Source: Algoriphagus marinus
Lineage (GTDB): Bacteria; Bacteroidota; Bacteroidia; Cytophagales; Cyclobacteriaceae
Assembly: GCF_001936475.1 (NCBI RefSeq)
Contig: NZ_MSPQ01000002.1
Coordinates: 1-64,000 of the forward strand
Length of the DNA: 64,000 nucleotides
Reading direction: 5' to 3'
A program made the translations under genes and the position numbers. The notes beneath the pieces are model-generated. The model ran no database searches. It was not told the DNA's origin and saw nothing but the letters and a program-made list of their open reading frames with translations. Shown piece after piece: positions 1-9,544 of the stretch (within the stretch, counting starts at the first letter, position 1; each line of letters begins with the position of its first letter).

Positions 1-264
1 TATTCCGTCACCAAAACTCCTCTTTCAACCTTTTCCAAACCGCCGTTCGCGTCGTTTGGGAGTGCAAATATCTCCCTTTTATTTCTTCTGACAAGGAGAA
101 GTTTAAACTTTTCCAACAAAAGTTGCTAACCTATTGATCAGTAAGGAGAAAAATTTGCAACCAAATAATCAGTAAATACCATACCGAGATTATCATTTTA
201 AAAATGAATTATTTTTTGATAATCGGTATTTAAAAAATAATATTTTGATTTACACTATTACCCC
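1..264. other. Left-edge stretch, possible gene end and an inverted repeat
   Basis: No gene can be assigned firmly. On the plus strand one frame stays open from base 3 to a TGA at 135-137 and would give a C-terminal tail containing VVWEC. On the minus strand another frame is open from about base 125 to the edge and contains FALPNDANGG. They are antisense to each other, so at most one is likely to be real. Bases 181-229 hold an imperfect inverted repeat (ATACCGAGATTATCA against TGATAATCGGTAT), possibly the transcript end of the porP-like gene, although no clear T-run follows it. Confidence 0.25.
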
Positions 265-1284
265 TCAATATCTAAAGCTTGGAAGTGGTGCATAGTACTT
301 TTTTCGTGGGTCTTTTGAAGAGAATACATATCTAAATGAAACCTCATGTGCTCCCCCAGTACTCCGCTGTCCAAATCTGGAAACAGTAAAATCATAACTA
401 TAGCCAATCTCCAATCCAGACTCCAAACTTATTCCAAGCAACCCAATTATAGACTCATTATTTGGAAGGGAGTACTTAGTAGGTACTCCCCGATACCAAA
501 AACCAAGTACTAAAGGTTCGAAAAATAATTCTGCGCCAAAATCTAATTGGGAAAACTGCCCTTGCGACTTATAATTGAATGCCAAAGCAATGGACCGTTC
601 TTGATCTGTATTGTTAAAAAAATCATTGATGTCACCAGGGGCCAGGTCAAATCTAATACCTCCATGAGCAGAATACTTAAAAGGAAGCTGATTTCCCTCT
701 ACGATAAGGTAGCTGATTTGTGGAGTCAGCAAATGAAATGCTGAAATACCAAGCCAAATTTTCTCGTTGTAGAACAACAAACCTGAACCAAGATCTAAGG
801 CTGATTGACTGGCTTCTCCCTCAAACCCGTCTCCCGGTTCGCCAATTATAGTGCCTCGGTTAATATCTAATTGAGTACCCAGAATCACATCATCAAACAA
901 GGCGTTGCGAGAAACAAAACTAGCTTGGGTACCCGCATGCAGAAAACTGGTTTCCCCGAGCCTCAATCTATAGCTATAAACCAATCCCAACTCATAATTC
1001 TGACTTTGGGTAAAAGATTCTTTCGCTCCATTAATCAAAATACCAATTCCCGAATTATACTTTTCTGAAAAGTGATCCAAGTAAGCTGAATAAGCGATAA
1101 AGCTTTGATCTAAGGCGGGCCATTGTGTTCGGAAATTAGCACCAACTCGCGTAAGTCCTGTTGCGCCTGAAAAAGCTGGGTTTAAATAAAGGGGATTTGC
1201 ATAAAACTGTGAATACTGGACATCTTGGCCTAACGATACTGTTCCTATGAAAGAAAACACAATCAAAAAAACTATTCTAAGCAT
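265..1284 (-). CDS. PorP/SprF-family type IX secretion membrane protein
   Basis: This 339-residue protein belongs to the PorP/SprF family, outer-membrane proteins that work with the type IX secretion and gliding machinery and are often paired with large secreted adhesins. Visible features are a signal peptide (MLRIVFLIVFSFIGTVSLG), the family N-terminus QYSQFYANPLYLNPAFSGAT and alternating strands typical of a barrel, ending in a short basic tail. I start at the ATG at 1284 because it gives TGATG, a one-base overlap with the stop of the upstream adhesin gene; a GTG one codon earlier is possible. The overlap implies translational coupling with that gene, which is probably its partner substrate. 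Which paralogue of the family this is cannot be told. Confidence 0.9.
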   Translation of the reverse strand: MLRIVFLIVFSFIGTVSLGQDVQYSQFYANPLYLNPAFSGATGLTRVGANFRTQWPALDQSFIAYSAYLDHFSEKYNSGIGILINGAKESFTQSQNYELGLVYSYRLRLGETSFLHAGTQASFVSRNALFDDVILGTQLDINRGTIIGEPGDGFEGEASQSALDLGSGLLFYNEKIWLGISAFHLLTPQISYLIVEGNQLPFKYSAHGGIRFDLAPGDINDFFNNTDQERSIALAFNYKSQGQFSQLDFGAELFFEPLVLGFWYRGVPTKYSLPNNESIIGLLGISLESGLEIGYSYDFTVSRFGQRSTGGAHEVSFRYVFSSKDPRKKYYAPLPSFRY

Positions 1285-3617
1285 CACCTTATCAGTTTAA
1301 ATTTGCCAGCCTCCATCACTTTCTCCCCATCTATAGCAGTAGCATTAAACTTGAAAAAGTAAAAACCTGCATCAAGTAATTCCCCGTTCAAATCCCCATC
1401 CCACCCCTCTGTCATAAGATCATCTGTACGGAAAATCAGCTCGCCCCAATTATTGAAAATCATAAACTCGAGCTCTGCGATTCCTTTATACTTTGGCACA
1501 AAAGTTTTGTTAAGCCCATCCAATGGCGTAAAACCAGTTGGAAACATAACTCGGTAACTTCTGGTAATTTCGACTAGCTTGGTTACCATTTGGCTACATC
1601 CATATTGATCAAAAATGGTCAAGACGACTTCAAAAGCTCCCTTCTTTCCAAAAACATGAATAGGATTCTTTTCATTTGAAGAAGCCCCATCCCCAAAATC
1701 CCATTCCCAATTGACTGCTCTGGAGTCCGAAAGATCTGTGAACTGGATGGGATCGTCTGGGAAAACCCCACCCTCTTCATCCCCTTTGATATCCGTTCCT
1801 TCGACTACAAAATCAAAATTTGCTTCAAGTGGTTGGTCAAGAATTATTACTTCTAACTGCGATGAATCATTGTAGCATTCCAAATCTTTGAATTTCACAA
1901 AAAGCTCAAAGACCCCGGAGATACTCACATTTTTTAGTGCTTCATTCTCGTATTCCAATCCTTGCCCTCTTAAAAGGTAATCGAAAGAAGTCAAGTCAAA
2001 ATCTGAAATAGAGGTGGTAACATCTACCGATTGACCGGGAGTACAGCCTACAGTAGGGTTAGTTATAATGATTGGAGGGATTTCAGGGTAATCAACTTTG
2101 ATGGTATTGGATTTCGCCGGACAGTTCTTTCGGTTGTATCCCACGATCTGGTATTCCCCAGCTTCGGATACTATAAAAAAGCTTTGCACTGCTTCTTCCA
2201 CTAATTCCCCATTTCGGTACCATTCGAAACGGAAATAAGCTTCCTCTCCCAATCCAGTCAAAGACACTTCTTCTCCCTGGCAAAGTCTTAATTCTCCTTC
2301 TGGACTTTCACTATCTCCAGTAACTCGGAGGCTTATCGGCTCAGGGGATTCTTGAATTGTCAATGTCATGGAATTGCCTGAGGAGCTTTTCCCGTAGGAA
2401 TCTGTCAGCGTGTAGAAAACAGTTACCTGCTGATCAGCAAATCCAGGATTAGGAAAAAAAGTGAAATCCCCTCCTACATCCCCTGCCCGAAAAGTACCCT
2501 GAGGAAGTTCCAGTACTCTATTTTCTTCTCTGCATTTAGCTTGTGAACAAATGTCCTCTGACTCTTCTTCAATATCTTCCAGAGAAGCATAAAACTGCAA
2601 ACAACGGATTACGCTGTTTTCATTTGGTAAAACTACTTGCTCATCTGTGATAAAATAGGTGTTTTCCTGCCCCTCGCATGAGGCAATTTCATCAAAGTCT
2701 ACCCCTTTTGGCTCCTGTAAAGCTTCATCATTTGAAACTTCTACGACCAGATTTTTAATTTCATGATAATTGGTAAAGCCACCAGTAGAGGCAGCAAATC
2801 CTATTTTTAAATTTTTTGGAGCAGGAAAATCATAGGGTCTATCAAATATGGTTACCATCCTTGGCTGACCTTGAGCAGTGGTCACCATCATTCGCAAGGT
2901 TACAAAATAGCCGGTTTTGTCAGGCTTAGGCTGAAGCTCTAAAAATACTTTTCGATATCCTGGCTGATTTGGATCGGTTACTCGTTGTGTCCCTACTCCT
3001 CCTGAACTTATTGGAAATTGACCTCCGGGATTAAGTCCGTCATTTCCGGTTGACATGGTTTTCCTTCCTACTAAAAAGGCATATCCTGAAGTTCCATTTC
3101 CTGGTCCACGGATTACTACTGCGTCAGGAACCAAATCTGTCCCTGCACCTGCAAATCCTCCTACTTTATTTTCTGCGGTGTTTCCAAAATTCCCAAATTC
3201 ATCAAAACCGATTCCAATATAACCCCTGGATAAGCCTGGATCGTTATCTTTTTGAGCGTAGCCAAGTGAACCACCAAATCCACCTGGACTGAATACTGGC
3301 ACATCGGCATCAAAAAGAAAGAAGGAGATCCCATCAGCTCTTCTCAAAACATCTCCACCATAACTGAAATATTCAAATGAGGCTTTGATCCCAAACGCTG
3401 AAGGAAAAGGAATATCAATGTAGACATAACCACGTTGGTTAGTTTGGTTTTCTGTCAATCGAAGGACCCCATCTATTAAGCGGGCGTTTCCACCAAATAC
3501 AGTCGCCTCCTGAACCGTCGTCCCATCAAATGGCTCGCAATACGGAAAACCAACCTGCCCAAAAGAATTTTGAAACAGAAAAAGAAACAGAAGACAAAAA
3601 AGCGATATAGACCGCAT
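1284..3617 (-). CDS. Secreted lectin-like/PKD protein with gliding-motility C-terminal domain
   Basis: This 777-residue protein is predicted to be exported by the type IX system and held at the cell surface. It has a signal peptide (to about residue 20, ending SFGQ), a legume-lectin-like domain over roughly residues 24-290 (features such as ADGISFFLFD and GSLGYAQ), Ig/PKD-like modules with a clear PKD motif WEWDFGDGASS near residue 640, and a C-terminal gliding-motility-associated (CHU_C) domain with FPTGFTP and FNNWGELIF. Such C-terminal domains accompany PorP/SprF-type proteins, and the PorP-like gene follows with a one-base overlap. The lectin fold suggests glycan binding or adhesion, but the ligand is unknown. 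A terminator separates it from purA upstream, so it probably has its own promoter in 3618-3674. Confidence 0.88.
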   Translation of the reverse strand: MRSISLFCLLFLFLFQNSFGQVGFPYCEPFDGTTVQEATVFGGNARLIDGVLRLTENQTNQRGYVYIDIPFPSAFGIKASFEYFSYGGDVLRRADGISFFLFDADVPVFSPGGFGGSLGYAQKDNDPGLSRGYIGIGFDEFGNFGNTAENKVGGFAGAGTDLVPDAVVIRGPGNGTSGYAFLVGRKTMSTGNDGLNPGGQFPISSGGVGTQRVTDPNQPGYRKVFLELQPKPDKTGYFVTLRMMVTTAQGQPRMVTIFDRPYDFPAPKNLKIGFAASTGGFTNYHEIKNLVVEVSNDEALQEPKGVDFDEIASCEGQENTYFITDEQVVLPNENSVIRCLQFYASLEDIEEESEDICSQAKCREENRVLELPQGTFRAGDVGGDFTFFPNPGFADQQVTVFYTLTDSYGKSSSGNSMTLTIQESPEPISLRVTGDSESPEGELRLCQGEEVSLTGLGEEAYFRFEWYRNGELVEEAVQSFFIVSEAGEYQIVGYNRKNCPAKSNTIKVDYPEIPPIIITNPTVGCTPGQSVDVTTSISDFDLTSFDYLLRGQGLEYENEALKNVSISGVFELFVKFKDLECYNDSSQLEVIILDQPLEANFDFVVEGTDIKGDEEGGVFPDDPIQFTDLSDSRAVNWEWDFGDGASSNEKNPIHVFGKKGAFEVVLTIFDQYGCSQMVTKLVEITRSYRVMFPTGFTPLDGLNKTFVPKYKGIAELEFMIFNNWGELIFRTDDLMTEGWDGDLNGELLDAGFYFFKFNATAIDGEKVMEAGKFKLIR

Positions 3618-3674
3618 GGTTTAATCAGTTGAGTATCGATATAATCAAAAATATACTTAGAAACTTAAGGACAC

Positions 3675-3705
3675 AAAAAAGCCCTTCATTTTTAGATGAA
3701 AGGCT
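3675..3705 (-). terminator. Rho-independent terminator after purA
   Basis: Read on the minus strand, AGCCTTTCAT and ATGAAGGGCT form a 10-bp stem with one G-U pair, followed by six Ts. It lies 11 bases beyond the purA stop and separates purA from the adhesin gene. Confidence 0.85.
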
Positions 3706-3715
3706 CTGTTTATTT

Positions 3716-4987
3716 TTATCTCAAGATAGTCTGTTCTCGATCCGGCCCGATCGAAACAAGCTTTATCGGCACATTAAGCTGCTCTTCTAAGAAAGAAACA
3801 TAATCTTTCAGTTCAATCGGAAAATTATCGTAGTCTCTTATTCCTTTGAGCGAAGTGTTCCAGCCTTTCATTGCCTTATAAACTGGCTTTACATCTAAAT
3901 CCGAAATCTCAAAACTTAAACGATCTATTCGCTCTCCAGTCGGCAGCTCATAATGTGTACATATTTTGATCTCCTCAAAGATATTCAACACATCACCTTT
4001 CATCATGAAAAGTTGTGTTACGTCATTGATCATGATTGAATATCTCAAAGCCGGCAGATCCAACCATCCGCATCTTCTAGGTCGACCTGTTGTACTTCCA
4101 AATTCGTTTCCTTCTTTTCGCATGGCTTCTCCGGTCTCGTCAAAAAGCTCAGTTGGAAAAGGTCCGCTTCCTACTCGAGTGCAATAGGCTTTGAAAATCC
4201 CGAAGACTTCTCCGATTTTAGAAGGCGCTACCCCCAAACCAGTACAAGCTCCTGCAGTCATTGTCGTGCTACTCGTTACAAATGGATAAGAGCCAAAATC
4301 GATATCCAACAAAGAACCTTGAGCTCCCTCCGCTAATATTCTCTTATTAGATGCTAAGGCATCATTTACCACATATTCACTATCAATCAAATTCAAAGTC
4401 TTGAAAAACTCAACCGCAGCAAAGAACTGCTCTTCCATCTCAGCCAATACGTCGAGAGGATGATTGTAAAATGAAAGAATGGTTTTATGCTTCTCAACTA
4501 GAGCTTGATATTTATCTTTAAAGTCCGGACTTAGAATATCCCCAACACGCAGTGCCGATCTTCCAATTTTATCCTGGTAAGTAGGTCCAATTCCTTTTAA
4601 TGTCGAGCCAATTTTCTTGTCTCCTTTTGAAGTTTCAAGAGCGGCATCTAGTAATTTATGAGTAGGAATGATTATGGTGGCTTTCTTAGAGATCACCAAG
4701 TTTTTCATATAGTCAATGGAAAACTTACCTAAACCATCAATCTCTTTTTTGAGAATGATTGGATCAAGAACTACTCCATTACCAATAATATTTAAGATTT
4801 GAGAGCGAAAAATTCCCGAAGGAATTTGATGCAAAACATGCTTAATTCCGTCAAATTCAAGGGTATGCCCAGCATTCGGACCTCCCTGAAATCGTGCTAC
4901 GATCTCATATTTTGGAGCTAAAACATCTACTATTTTTCCTTTTCCTTCATCTCCCCACTGGAGACCCAGAAGTACATCCATCTTCAT
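3716..4987 (-). CDS. purA: Adenylosuccinate synthase
   Basis: PurA joins IMP and aspartate using GTP to make adenylosuccinate, the first committed step to AMP. The 423 residues are the normal family length. The N-terminal GTP/IMP loop WGDEGKGK sits at residues 11-18, followed by GGPNAGHT and the conserved block EGAQGSLLDIDFGSYPFVTS; TGRPRRCGW and GPDREQTI near the C-terminus are further family signatures. The start gives MKMDVLLGLQW; the second Met, two codons later, is also possible. A strong terminator follows directly. The nearest upstream gene, a lipoprotein at 5075-6229, is 87 bases away and unrelated to purine synthesis, so purA probably stands alone. Cytoplasmic enzyme. Confidence 0.98.
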   Translation of the reverse strand: MKMDVLLGLQWGDEGKGKIVDVLAPKYEIVARFQGGPNAGHTLEFDGIKHVLHQIPSGIFRSQILNIIGNGVVLDPIILKKEIDGLGKFSIDYMKNLVISKKATIIIPTHKLLDAALETSKGDKKIGSTLKGIGPTYQDKIGRSALRVGDILSPDFKDKYQALVEKHKTILSFYNHPLDVLAEMEEQFFAAVEFFKTLNLIDSEYVVNDALASNKRILAEGAQGSLLDIDFGSYPFVTSSTTMTAGACTGLGVAPSKIGEVFGIFKAYCTRVGSGPFPTELFDETGEAMRKEGNEFGSTTGRPRRCGWLDLPALRYSIMINDVTQLFMMKGDVLNIFEEIKICTHYELPTGERIDRLSFEISDLDVKPVYKAMKGWNTSLKGIRDYDNFPIELKDYVSFLEEQLNVPIKLVSIGPDREQTILR

Positions 4988-5074
4988 TTGATGTTCGGTC
5001 TATTCGGTTACACTAGTCTTTTTGAAGCGTGAAATTTGCGATAAGCCCATAGAAAACCAAGAGAAAGATTGTAA

Positions 5075-6229
5075 TTATTTCGAACGGTTGAGATTTAGGT
5101 AGTAATAATACATGACGTCCTCTTCAGGTTGGGTTTTCGCCCGAAGCATCAGTCCAAATGGAGTGATCAGATATTGGGGACGTAAATCTGAATTTAATGA
5201 CGATAGGTCAAACTCTTTTAGCTTCTCGAATGAATCACTGAAAACTTCTAAAAATATAGGAGCATTGGCTTGTTCTTCACCACCATATTCGCCCTTTACA
5301 AACCTGATGAATTTATTATGATCCTTGAGAAAGGATATCGGCCCAAAACGAACTTCTTTATTCCACAATTTCAACAGCTCAAACGAATCTACATCGACTG
5401 ACTCATTTCCAAAATGTTTGGGAGGATTTCTTTTTAATGGGAAAAAATTGGAATTGGAAGTGAAAATCTGATGATTTTCAGATTCTAAATCATAGACTAA
5501 AAAGTCGCTAAACGAAGGATAACTAACGATTAGCTTTCTGTCAACTATACTCAACTGCGGATGATCATCTCCCAAAAGGGTCAAGCCCCCAGTTCTAACT
5601 TTAAACCTTAGATTAAAAAAATTAGCTGAATCCAAATTTATAGGTAAAATAAACATAGAGTCTAAGTCGGGTTTGTAACCCATCACAGAAATTTGGTCGT
5701 CTTCGACATAAACCAGATATCCTGTATCGGTCTTCTTGTCATAAGCATTAAATTCTGGAGAAAAGGAAGTACTGTTTACAGAAATACCGGGATATTTCAG
5801 ATTTCCAAACACTCCGTATTCATGCATAAATTTACTTTGGACTGTTCCAGTACTTTTCTCTTTCCTGAAAAACTGTTGAGCATTCATGAAAATCACATGA
5901 TTCTCAGCGGTAAAAAACGAGAAAATTGTCCCTACCCCTTCAGGACCTTCCATAGGGATAAAATCTCCCTCTTTAATCCATGCCGAATCCTGAGAGATAA
6001 AAATACTATCGAGTGAGTGAACGACATCATTGAAGATGACACCTTTATTTTGTGAGGAGTCAAGTGAAACTGACCTAAAAAAATCCGGAATTAACCCACT
6101 CTCTCCAATATGGAATTTCTTTCGATCAGATATTTCCAAAAAAATATCCTGCTCGAAAGATTGTCTTTCTGAACAGGATATCAGGATTAAAAGAAATCCA
6201 ATTAAGCTAAGCTTGCTTTTTAAAATCAT
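5075..6229 (-). CDS. DUF4221-like lipoprotein of unknown function
   Basis: This 384-residue protein starts with a lipoprotein signal (LIGFLLILISC, lipobox Cys at about residue 19). The body is rich in beta strand and spaced like a beta-propeller, resembling the DUF4221 and 6-bladed-propeller lipoproteins common in Cyclobacteriaceae, often in many paralogues. No catalytic motif is visible. Its start overlaps the end of the STAS gene by 23 bases, so the two are translated from one transcript, though a functional link is not obvious. The family assignment rests on overall appearance rather than a signature motif. It would sit in the periplasm or on the outer membrane. Confidence 0.7.
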   Translation of the reverse strand: MILKSKLSLIGFLLILISCSERQSFEQDIFLEISDRKKFHIGESGLIPDFFRSVSLDSSQNKGVIFNDVVHSLDSIFISQDSAWIKEGDFIPMEGPEGVGTIFSFFTAENHVIFMNAQQFFRKEKSTGTVQSKFMHEYGVFGNLKYPGISVNSTSFSPEFNAYDKKTDTGYLVYVEDDQISVMGYKPDLDSMFILPINLDSANFFNLRFKVRTGGLTLLGDDHPQLSIVDRKLIVSYPSFSDFLVYDLESENHQIFTSNSNFFPLKRNPPKHFGNESVDVDSFELLKLWNKEVRFGPISFLKDHNKFIRFVKGEYGGEEQANAPIFLEVFSDSFEKLKEFDLSSLNSDLRPQYLITPFGLMLRAKTQPEEDVMYYYYLNLNRSK

Positions 6230-6548
6230 CTACCGAATCAAAGACGGTGAAAATATTATTCAACTTAGTAATTATCAATAATTTCTTTACATGCTCTGAA
6301 GGTGCTGTGAGGTAAACTTCTCCCCCAGCATTTCTCATTTTAGTAAGCATGGTGATCAAGAGACCTATTCCACTGGAACTGATGTATCTCACCTCGCTTA
6401 GGTCAATTACAAAAGTTTTCGCACCATCCAGTATCGCATCAGAAACGATTTCCACCAATTTTGGCCCAACTTCGTCTCCAATCAAATCACCTTGAATGAA
6501 AAGATAGTTGGCAAGTTCGTCCTTGCTTGAATTGTAGGTCAGTTTCAT
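6207..6548 (-). CDS. STAS-domain protein (anti-sigma factor antagonist type)
   Basis: This 113-residue protein is a single STAS domain of the SpoIIAA/RsbV type. The diagnostic segment is VIDLSEVRYISSSGIGLL (residues 47-64), where one of Ser57-59 is the usual phosphorylation site. Proteins of this type bind an anti-sigma kinase and release its partner in a phosphorylation-dependent way; no kinase or phosphatase gene lies nearby, so its partners must be encoded elsewhere. The ATG at 6548 is also the right boundary of a dispersed repeat (6546-6638) that fills the whole gap to the fur gene. The gene overlaps the downstream lipoprotein start by 23 bases. Confidence 0.88.
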   Translation of the reverse strand: MKLTYNSSKDELANYLFIQGDLIGDEVGPKLVEIVSDAILDGAKTFVIDLSEVRYISSSGIGLLITMLTKMRNAGGEVYLTAPSEHVKKLLIITKLNNIFTVFDSVDDFKKQA

Positions 6549-6638
6549 GTGTTTATAATTTTTCTATTTGGCCACATGGAATCTCGCATTGTTGATTATC
6601 AAAAGGGTGTGTGACTTTTGATTCATGCTCGATTTCAT
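6546..6638 (-). repeat. ATGAAA-bounded intergenic repeat, copy A
   Basis: Minus-strand copy that fills the fur-STAS gap exactly. Its first ATGAAA (6638-6633) contains the Fur stop TGA and its last ATG is the STAS start codon. The first 32 bases differ from copy C2 (44232-44359) at one position, and the last 45 or so are identical to the end of copy E (42913-43018), so this copy is a mosaic. It holds a 24-codon frame starting [11 protein letters not shown]. Confidence 0.9.
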
Positions 6639-7108
6639 GATGTTTTCGCTTTTTTGTTTTCACAAGATTCATTGTTGCAGTTCCCATACAAAATGAGTGA
6701 ATGGTGTAGCACTTTGAAGTTTAAAATCTCTCCTACGGTATTTTGGATATTTTGGATGCGAGGATCGCAAAATTCTAAGACTTCATTACAAGTGACACAG
6801 ATTAAATGATCGTGTTGCTTATACCCATAGGACTTTTCGAACTGAGCCAAGTTCTTTCCAAATTGGTGCTTGGTAACCAAGTCGCATTCCACCAAAAGGT
6901 CTAAGGTATTGTAAACAGTTGCGCGGCTGACGCGGTAATTCTTGTTTTTCATACTGATGTAGAGAGACTCCACATCAAAATGCCCGCTACGAGTATAGAT
7001 TTCCTCTAATATTGCGTAGCGCTCGGGAGTTTTTCTAAGTTTCTGGGTTTCAAGATAAGCTGTAAAAATCTTCTTGACCTCTTCAAAATGGGTGATATTT
7101 AATGGCAT
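6635..7108 (-). CDS. Fur-family metal-responsive repressor
   Basis: This 157-residue regulator has a winged-helix DNA-binding half ([14 protein letters not shown] at about 59-72) and a metal-binding dimerisation half. Visible ligands are the KQHDHLIC segment (His99, His101), a Cys pair at 104 and 107 (CVTC) and a second pair at 144 and 149. Fur-family members repress iron-, zinc- or peroxide-responsive genes; the sequence alone does not separate Fur from Zur or PerR, though the two Cys pairs imply a structural zinc. RelA/SpoT lies 52 bases upstream and the STAS gene downstream. The stop TGA lies inside the ATGAAA boundary of repeat copy A. Confidence 0.92.
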   Translation of the reverse strand: MPLNITHFEEVKKIFTAYLETQKLRKTPERYAILEEIYTRSGHFDVESLYISMKNKNYRVSRATVYNTLDLLVECDLVTKHQFGKNLAQFEKSYGYKQHDHLICVTCNEVLEFCDPRIQNIQNTVGEILNFKVLHHSLILYGNCNNESCENKKAKTS

Positions 7109-7160
7109 TTTCTGCGATTTTTTCCAAATATAACTCTACTAACTTATAAAAGATTCAACT

Positions 7161-9380
7161 TTAGTAATCAAACCTGGAAACCTTTAGAACTCCTTCTACT
7201 TCGGAAAGATTTGACATGAGCTTATCTAGGTGGGTTGTACTATTTACGTAAAGTTTGATAGTCCCTTCAAAGATTCCTGCATCTGAGTCTACCGTGATAG
7301 ATCGCATGTTTACTTTTAATTCACTGGAAATCACTTTTGTGACATCGTTAATCAATCCTACCCTATCCGTACCTACAATCCGTAAGCCAGCAAGGAATGC
7401 TATTTCTTTTTGACTGGTCCACCTTGCTTTGATTACCCGATTACCATGATTAGAAAGTAATTCTAGGGCATTTGGACAAGACGTTCGATGAATTTTGATC
7501 CCTTCATTTACGGTTACAAATCCAAAAACCTCATCTCCTGGGATAGGATTGCAACATTTAGCCAAAATATAATCTACTACATCCATATCCTCGCCAATCA
7601 GTAATTGATCGTGGTCTGGACCTTTTAGGCTTTTAATTTCTCTGGTAAAGGAAGATTCGTCCCTTACTTTGTCCTGCGAGGGTTTGCTTTGACTCTTTTG
7701 GGCATCTTTAAAATCTTTAAAGGATTTGATTAAAGTAGGGTCAATTACACCTTTACCTACCCTGTAGTAAAATTCATTTGCAGTTTTGAGTTCGAAGAAT
7801 GCTCTGAGTTTTTCCACATTTTCAGAGTTGAACTCCATCTTCATTTGTTTCAATTTTCGCTGAACAATCTCTTTCCCGTCCAAAATAGAAGATTTCTTTT
7901 CTTCTCGAATAGCGTCCTTTATTTTGGCTTTGGCACGAGAGGTCACTACTTGATTCAACCAATCCTCAGTGGGCTTTTGCTTATTTGAAGTAAGGATTTC
8001 TACCTGATCTCCATTTTTCAGTTTGTGAGAAATCGGGACCAACCTTTGATTCACTTTGGCACCAATACATTTAGCTCCTACTTGCGTGTGGATTTCAAAT
8101 GCAAAATCCAATGCCGTAGAGCCAAAAGGCAGGACCTTCAACTCCCCTTTTGGCGTAAAGACAAAGACTTCTTCATGGAATAGATTTCCTCGAAAATCAT
8201 CCATGAATTCGATCGCATTACCCTCATTTGACTCTAAAAGCCCTCTTACCTGAGTAATCCAATCATCCAAACCTGTTGGCGCCTTTGAGCTATCTTTTTC
8301 TTTGTATTTCCAATGAGCCGCATATCCACGTTCTGCAATTTCATCCATTCGGGATGTACGTATCTGTACTTCGACCCATTGACCGGTATTACTCATCACA
8401 GTCGTATGTAATGATTCATATCCATTGGAACGAGGAGTGCTGATCCAATCTCTCAACCTATCAGGGTTGGGGCGATAAAAATCAGTGACTATCGAATAGA
8501 CTTGCCAGCAATCGGCTTTTTCATGTTCTAAGTCACTTTCAAGAATAATTCGAACCGCAAAGAGATCATAGACTTCTTCGAAAGGAATACCCTGCTTTTT
8601 CATTTTATTGAAAATAGAGTACACTGATTTTGGTCTCCCTTTGATTACAAATTTTAATCCTTGCCTATGAAGCTCTTCTTCCAAAGGCTGGATAAAAGCC
8701 TTGATGAATTTATTACGATAAGATTTTGATTCATTTATCTTATGTACAATTTCTTTATAAGTATTTGGATCTGTGTATTTCAAGTACAAATCTTCCAGCT
8801 CAGATTTGATAGAGTATAGACCTAGTCGATGCGCAAGAGGGGCATAAAGGTACATGGTCTCAGAAGCGATTTTAAGTTGCTTATGCCTGGGCATGCTCCC
8901 TAGTGTACGCATATTGTTGAGCCGATCTGCCAGCTTGATCAAAATCACTCGCACATCATCAGATAGCGTGAGCAGCATTTTTCGGAAGTTTTCTGCTTGT
9001 TGGGAACTTCCGTAATCAAAAACTCCGGATATCTTAGTCAGTCCATCAATAATGGTCATGACCTTATACCCAAATTCTCGTTCAATATCCTCCAACTCCC
9101 AATCTGTATCTTCTACTACGTCATGAAGGAGCGCTGCAACTATTGATGTGGTCCCAAGGCCTATCTCCTCGACACAGACTAGGGCGACTTCCAAAGGATG
9201 ATAGATATAGGGCTCTCCCGATTTTCTACGCATATCCTTATGGGCTTCCATAGAAATATTAAAGGCTCTTTTGATCAGTTTTGCATCTCCCTCCTTTAAA
9301 AAGGGTTTCGCCTGCCTAAGCAATCTCCGGTATCTTTTGAGTATTTCTTTACGTTCTTCTTCTAAATCCACTTGAATCAT
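7161..9380 (-). CDS. Bifunctional (p)ppGpp synthetase/hydrolase (RelA/SpoT homologue)
   Basis: This 739-residue protein has the full long-RSH plan: an HD hydrolase domain (YHPLEVA, then LLHDVVEDTDW near residue 90), a synthetase domain (GRPKSVYSIFNKM near 248), a TGS domain (VFVFTPKGELKVLPFGSTALDFAF near 410-440) and a C-terminal ACT domain (VGLINDVTKVISSELKVNMRS near 680). The intact HD motif suggests it can both make and degrade the alarmone, as the single long RSH of most Bacteroidota does. It acts in the cytoplasm on the ribosome during starvation. The start at 9380 is preceded by an AT-rich leader and a divergent tRNA promoter. Fur follows 52 bases downstream, possibly on the same transcript. 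Confidence 0.96.
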   Translation of the reverse strand: MIQVDLEEERKEILKRYRRLLRQAKPFLKEGDAKLIKRAFNISMEAHKDMRRKSGEPYIYHPLEVALVCVEEIGLGTTSIVAALLHDVVEDTDWELEDIEREFGYKVMTIIDGLTKISGVFDYGSSQQAENFRKMLLTLSDDVRVILIKLADRLNNMRTLGSMPRHKQLKIASETMYLYAPLAHRLGLYSIKSELEDLYLKYTDPNTYKEIVHKINESKSYRNKFIKAFIQPLEEELHRQGLKFVIKGRPKSVYSIFNKMKKQGIPFEEVYDLFAVRIILESDLEHEKADCWQVYSIVTDFYRPNPDRLRDWISTPRSNGYESLHTTVMSNTGQWVEVQIRTSRMDEIAERGYAAHWKYKEKDSSKAPTGLDDWITQVRGLLESNEGNAIEFMDDFRGNLFHEEVFVFTPKGELKVLPFGSTALDFAFEIHTQVGAKCIGAKVNQRLVPISHKLKNGDQVEILTSNKQKPTEDWLNQVVTSRAKAKIKDAIREEKKSSILDGKEIVQRKLKQMKMEFNSENVEKLRAFFELKTANEFYYRVGKGVIDPTLIKSFKDFKDAQKSQSKPSQDKVRDESSFTREIKSLKGPDHDQLLIGEDMDVVDYILAKCCNPIPGDEVFGFVTVNEGIKIHRTSCPNALELLSNHGNRVIKARWTSQKEIAFLAGLRIVGTDRVGLINDVTKVISSELKVNMRSITVDSDAGIFEGTIKLYVNSTTHLDKLMSNLSEVEGVLKVSRFDY

Positions 9381-9456
9381 ACCTGAGAAATTTAATATAA
9401 AATTAGGGTCAAAGGCTAAATTTTTAAAATTCTTAATAATTATTTTCGACAGGTCC

Positions 9457-9486
9457 TTGCAAAATAATTATTAGCACTTACCTTTG
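9457..9486 (+). promoter_or_regulatory. Bacteroidota-type promoter before tRNA-Leu
   Basis: TTG at 9457-9459 and TACCTTTG at 9479-9486 are separated by exactly 19 bases, the consensus TTG-N19-TAnnTTTG of the primary sigma factor of this phylum. Transcription would begin near 9493, about 50 bases before the tRNA, and could continue into the trigger factor gene. Confidence 0.82.
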
Positions 9487-9544
9487 CATCCACAATCTGA
9501 AAACAGAGAAGAAAAGTCTTCCCAATTATGGTTTCAGATGAACT

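Noticed and set aside
547-1068. Two plus-strand frames inside the PorP/SprF gene
   Set aside because: They are antisense shadows of a clear gene.
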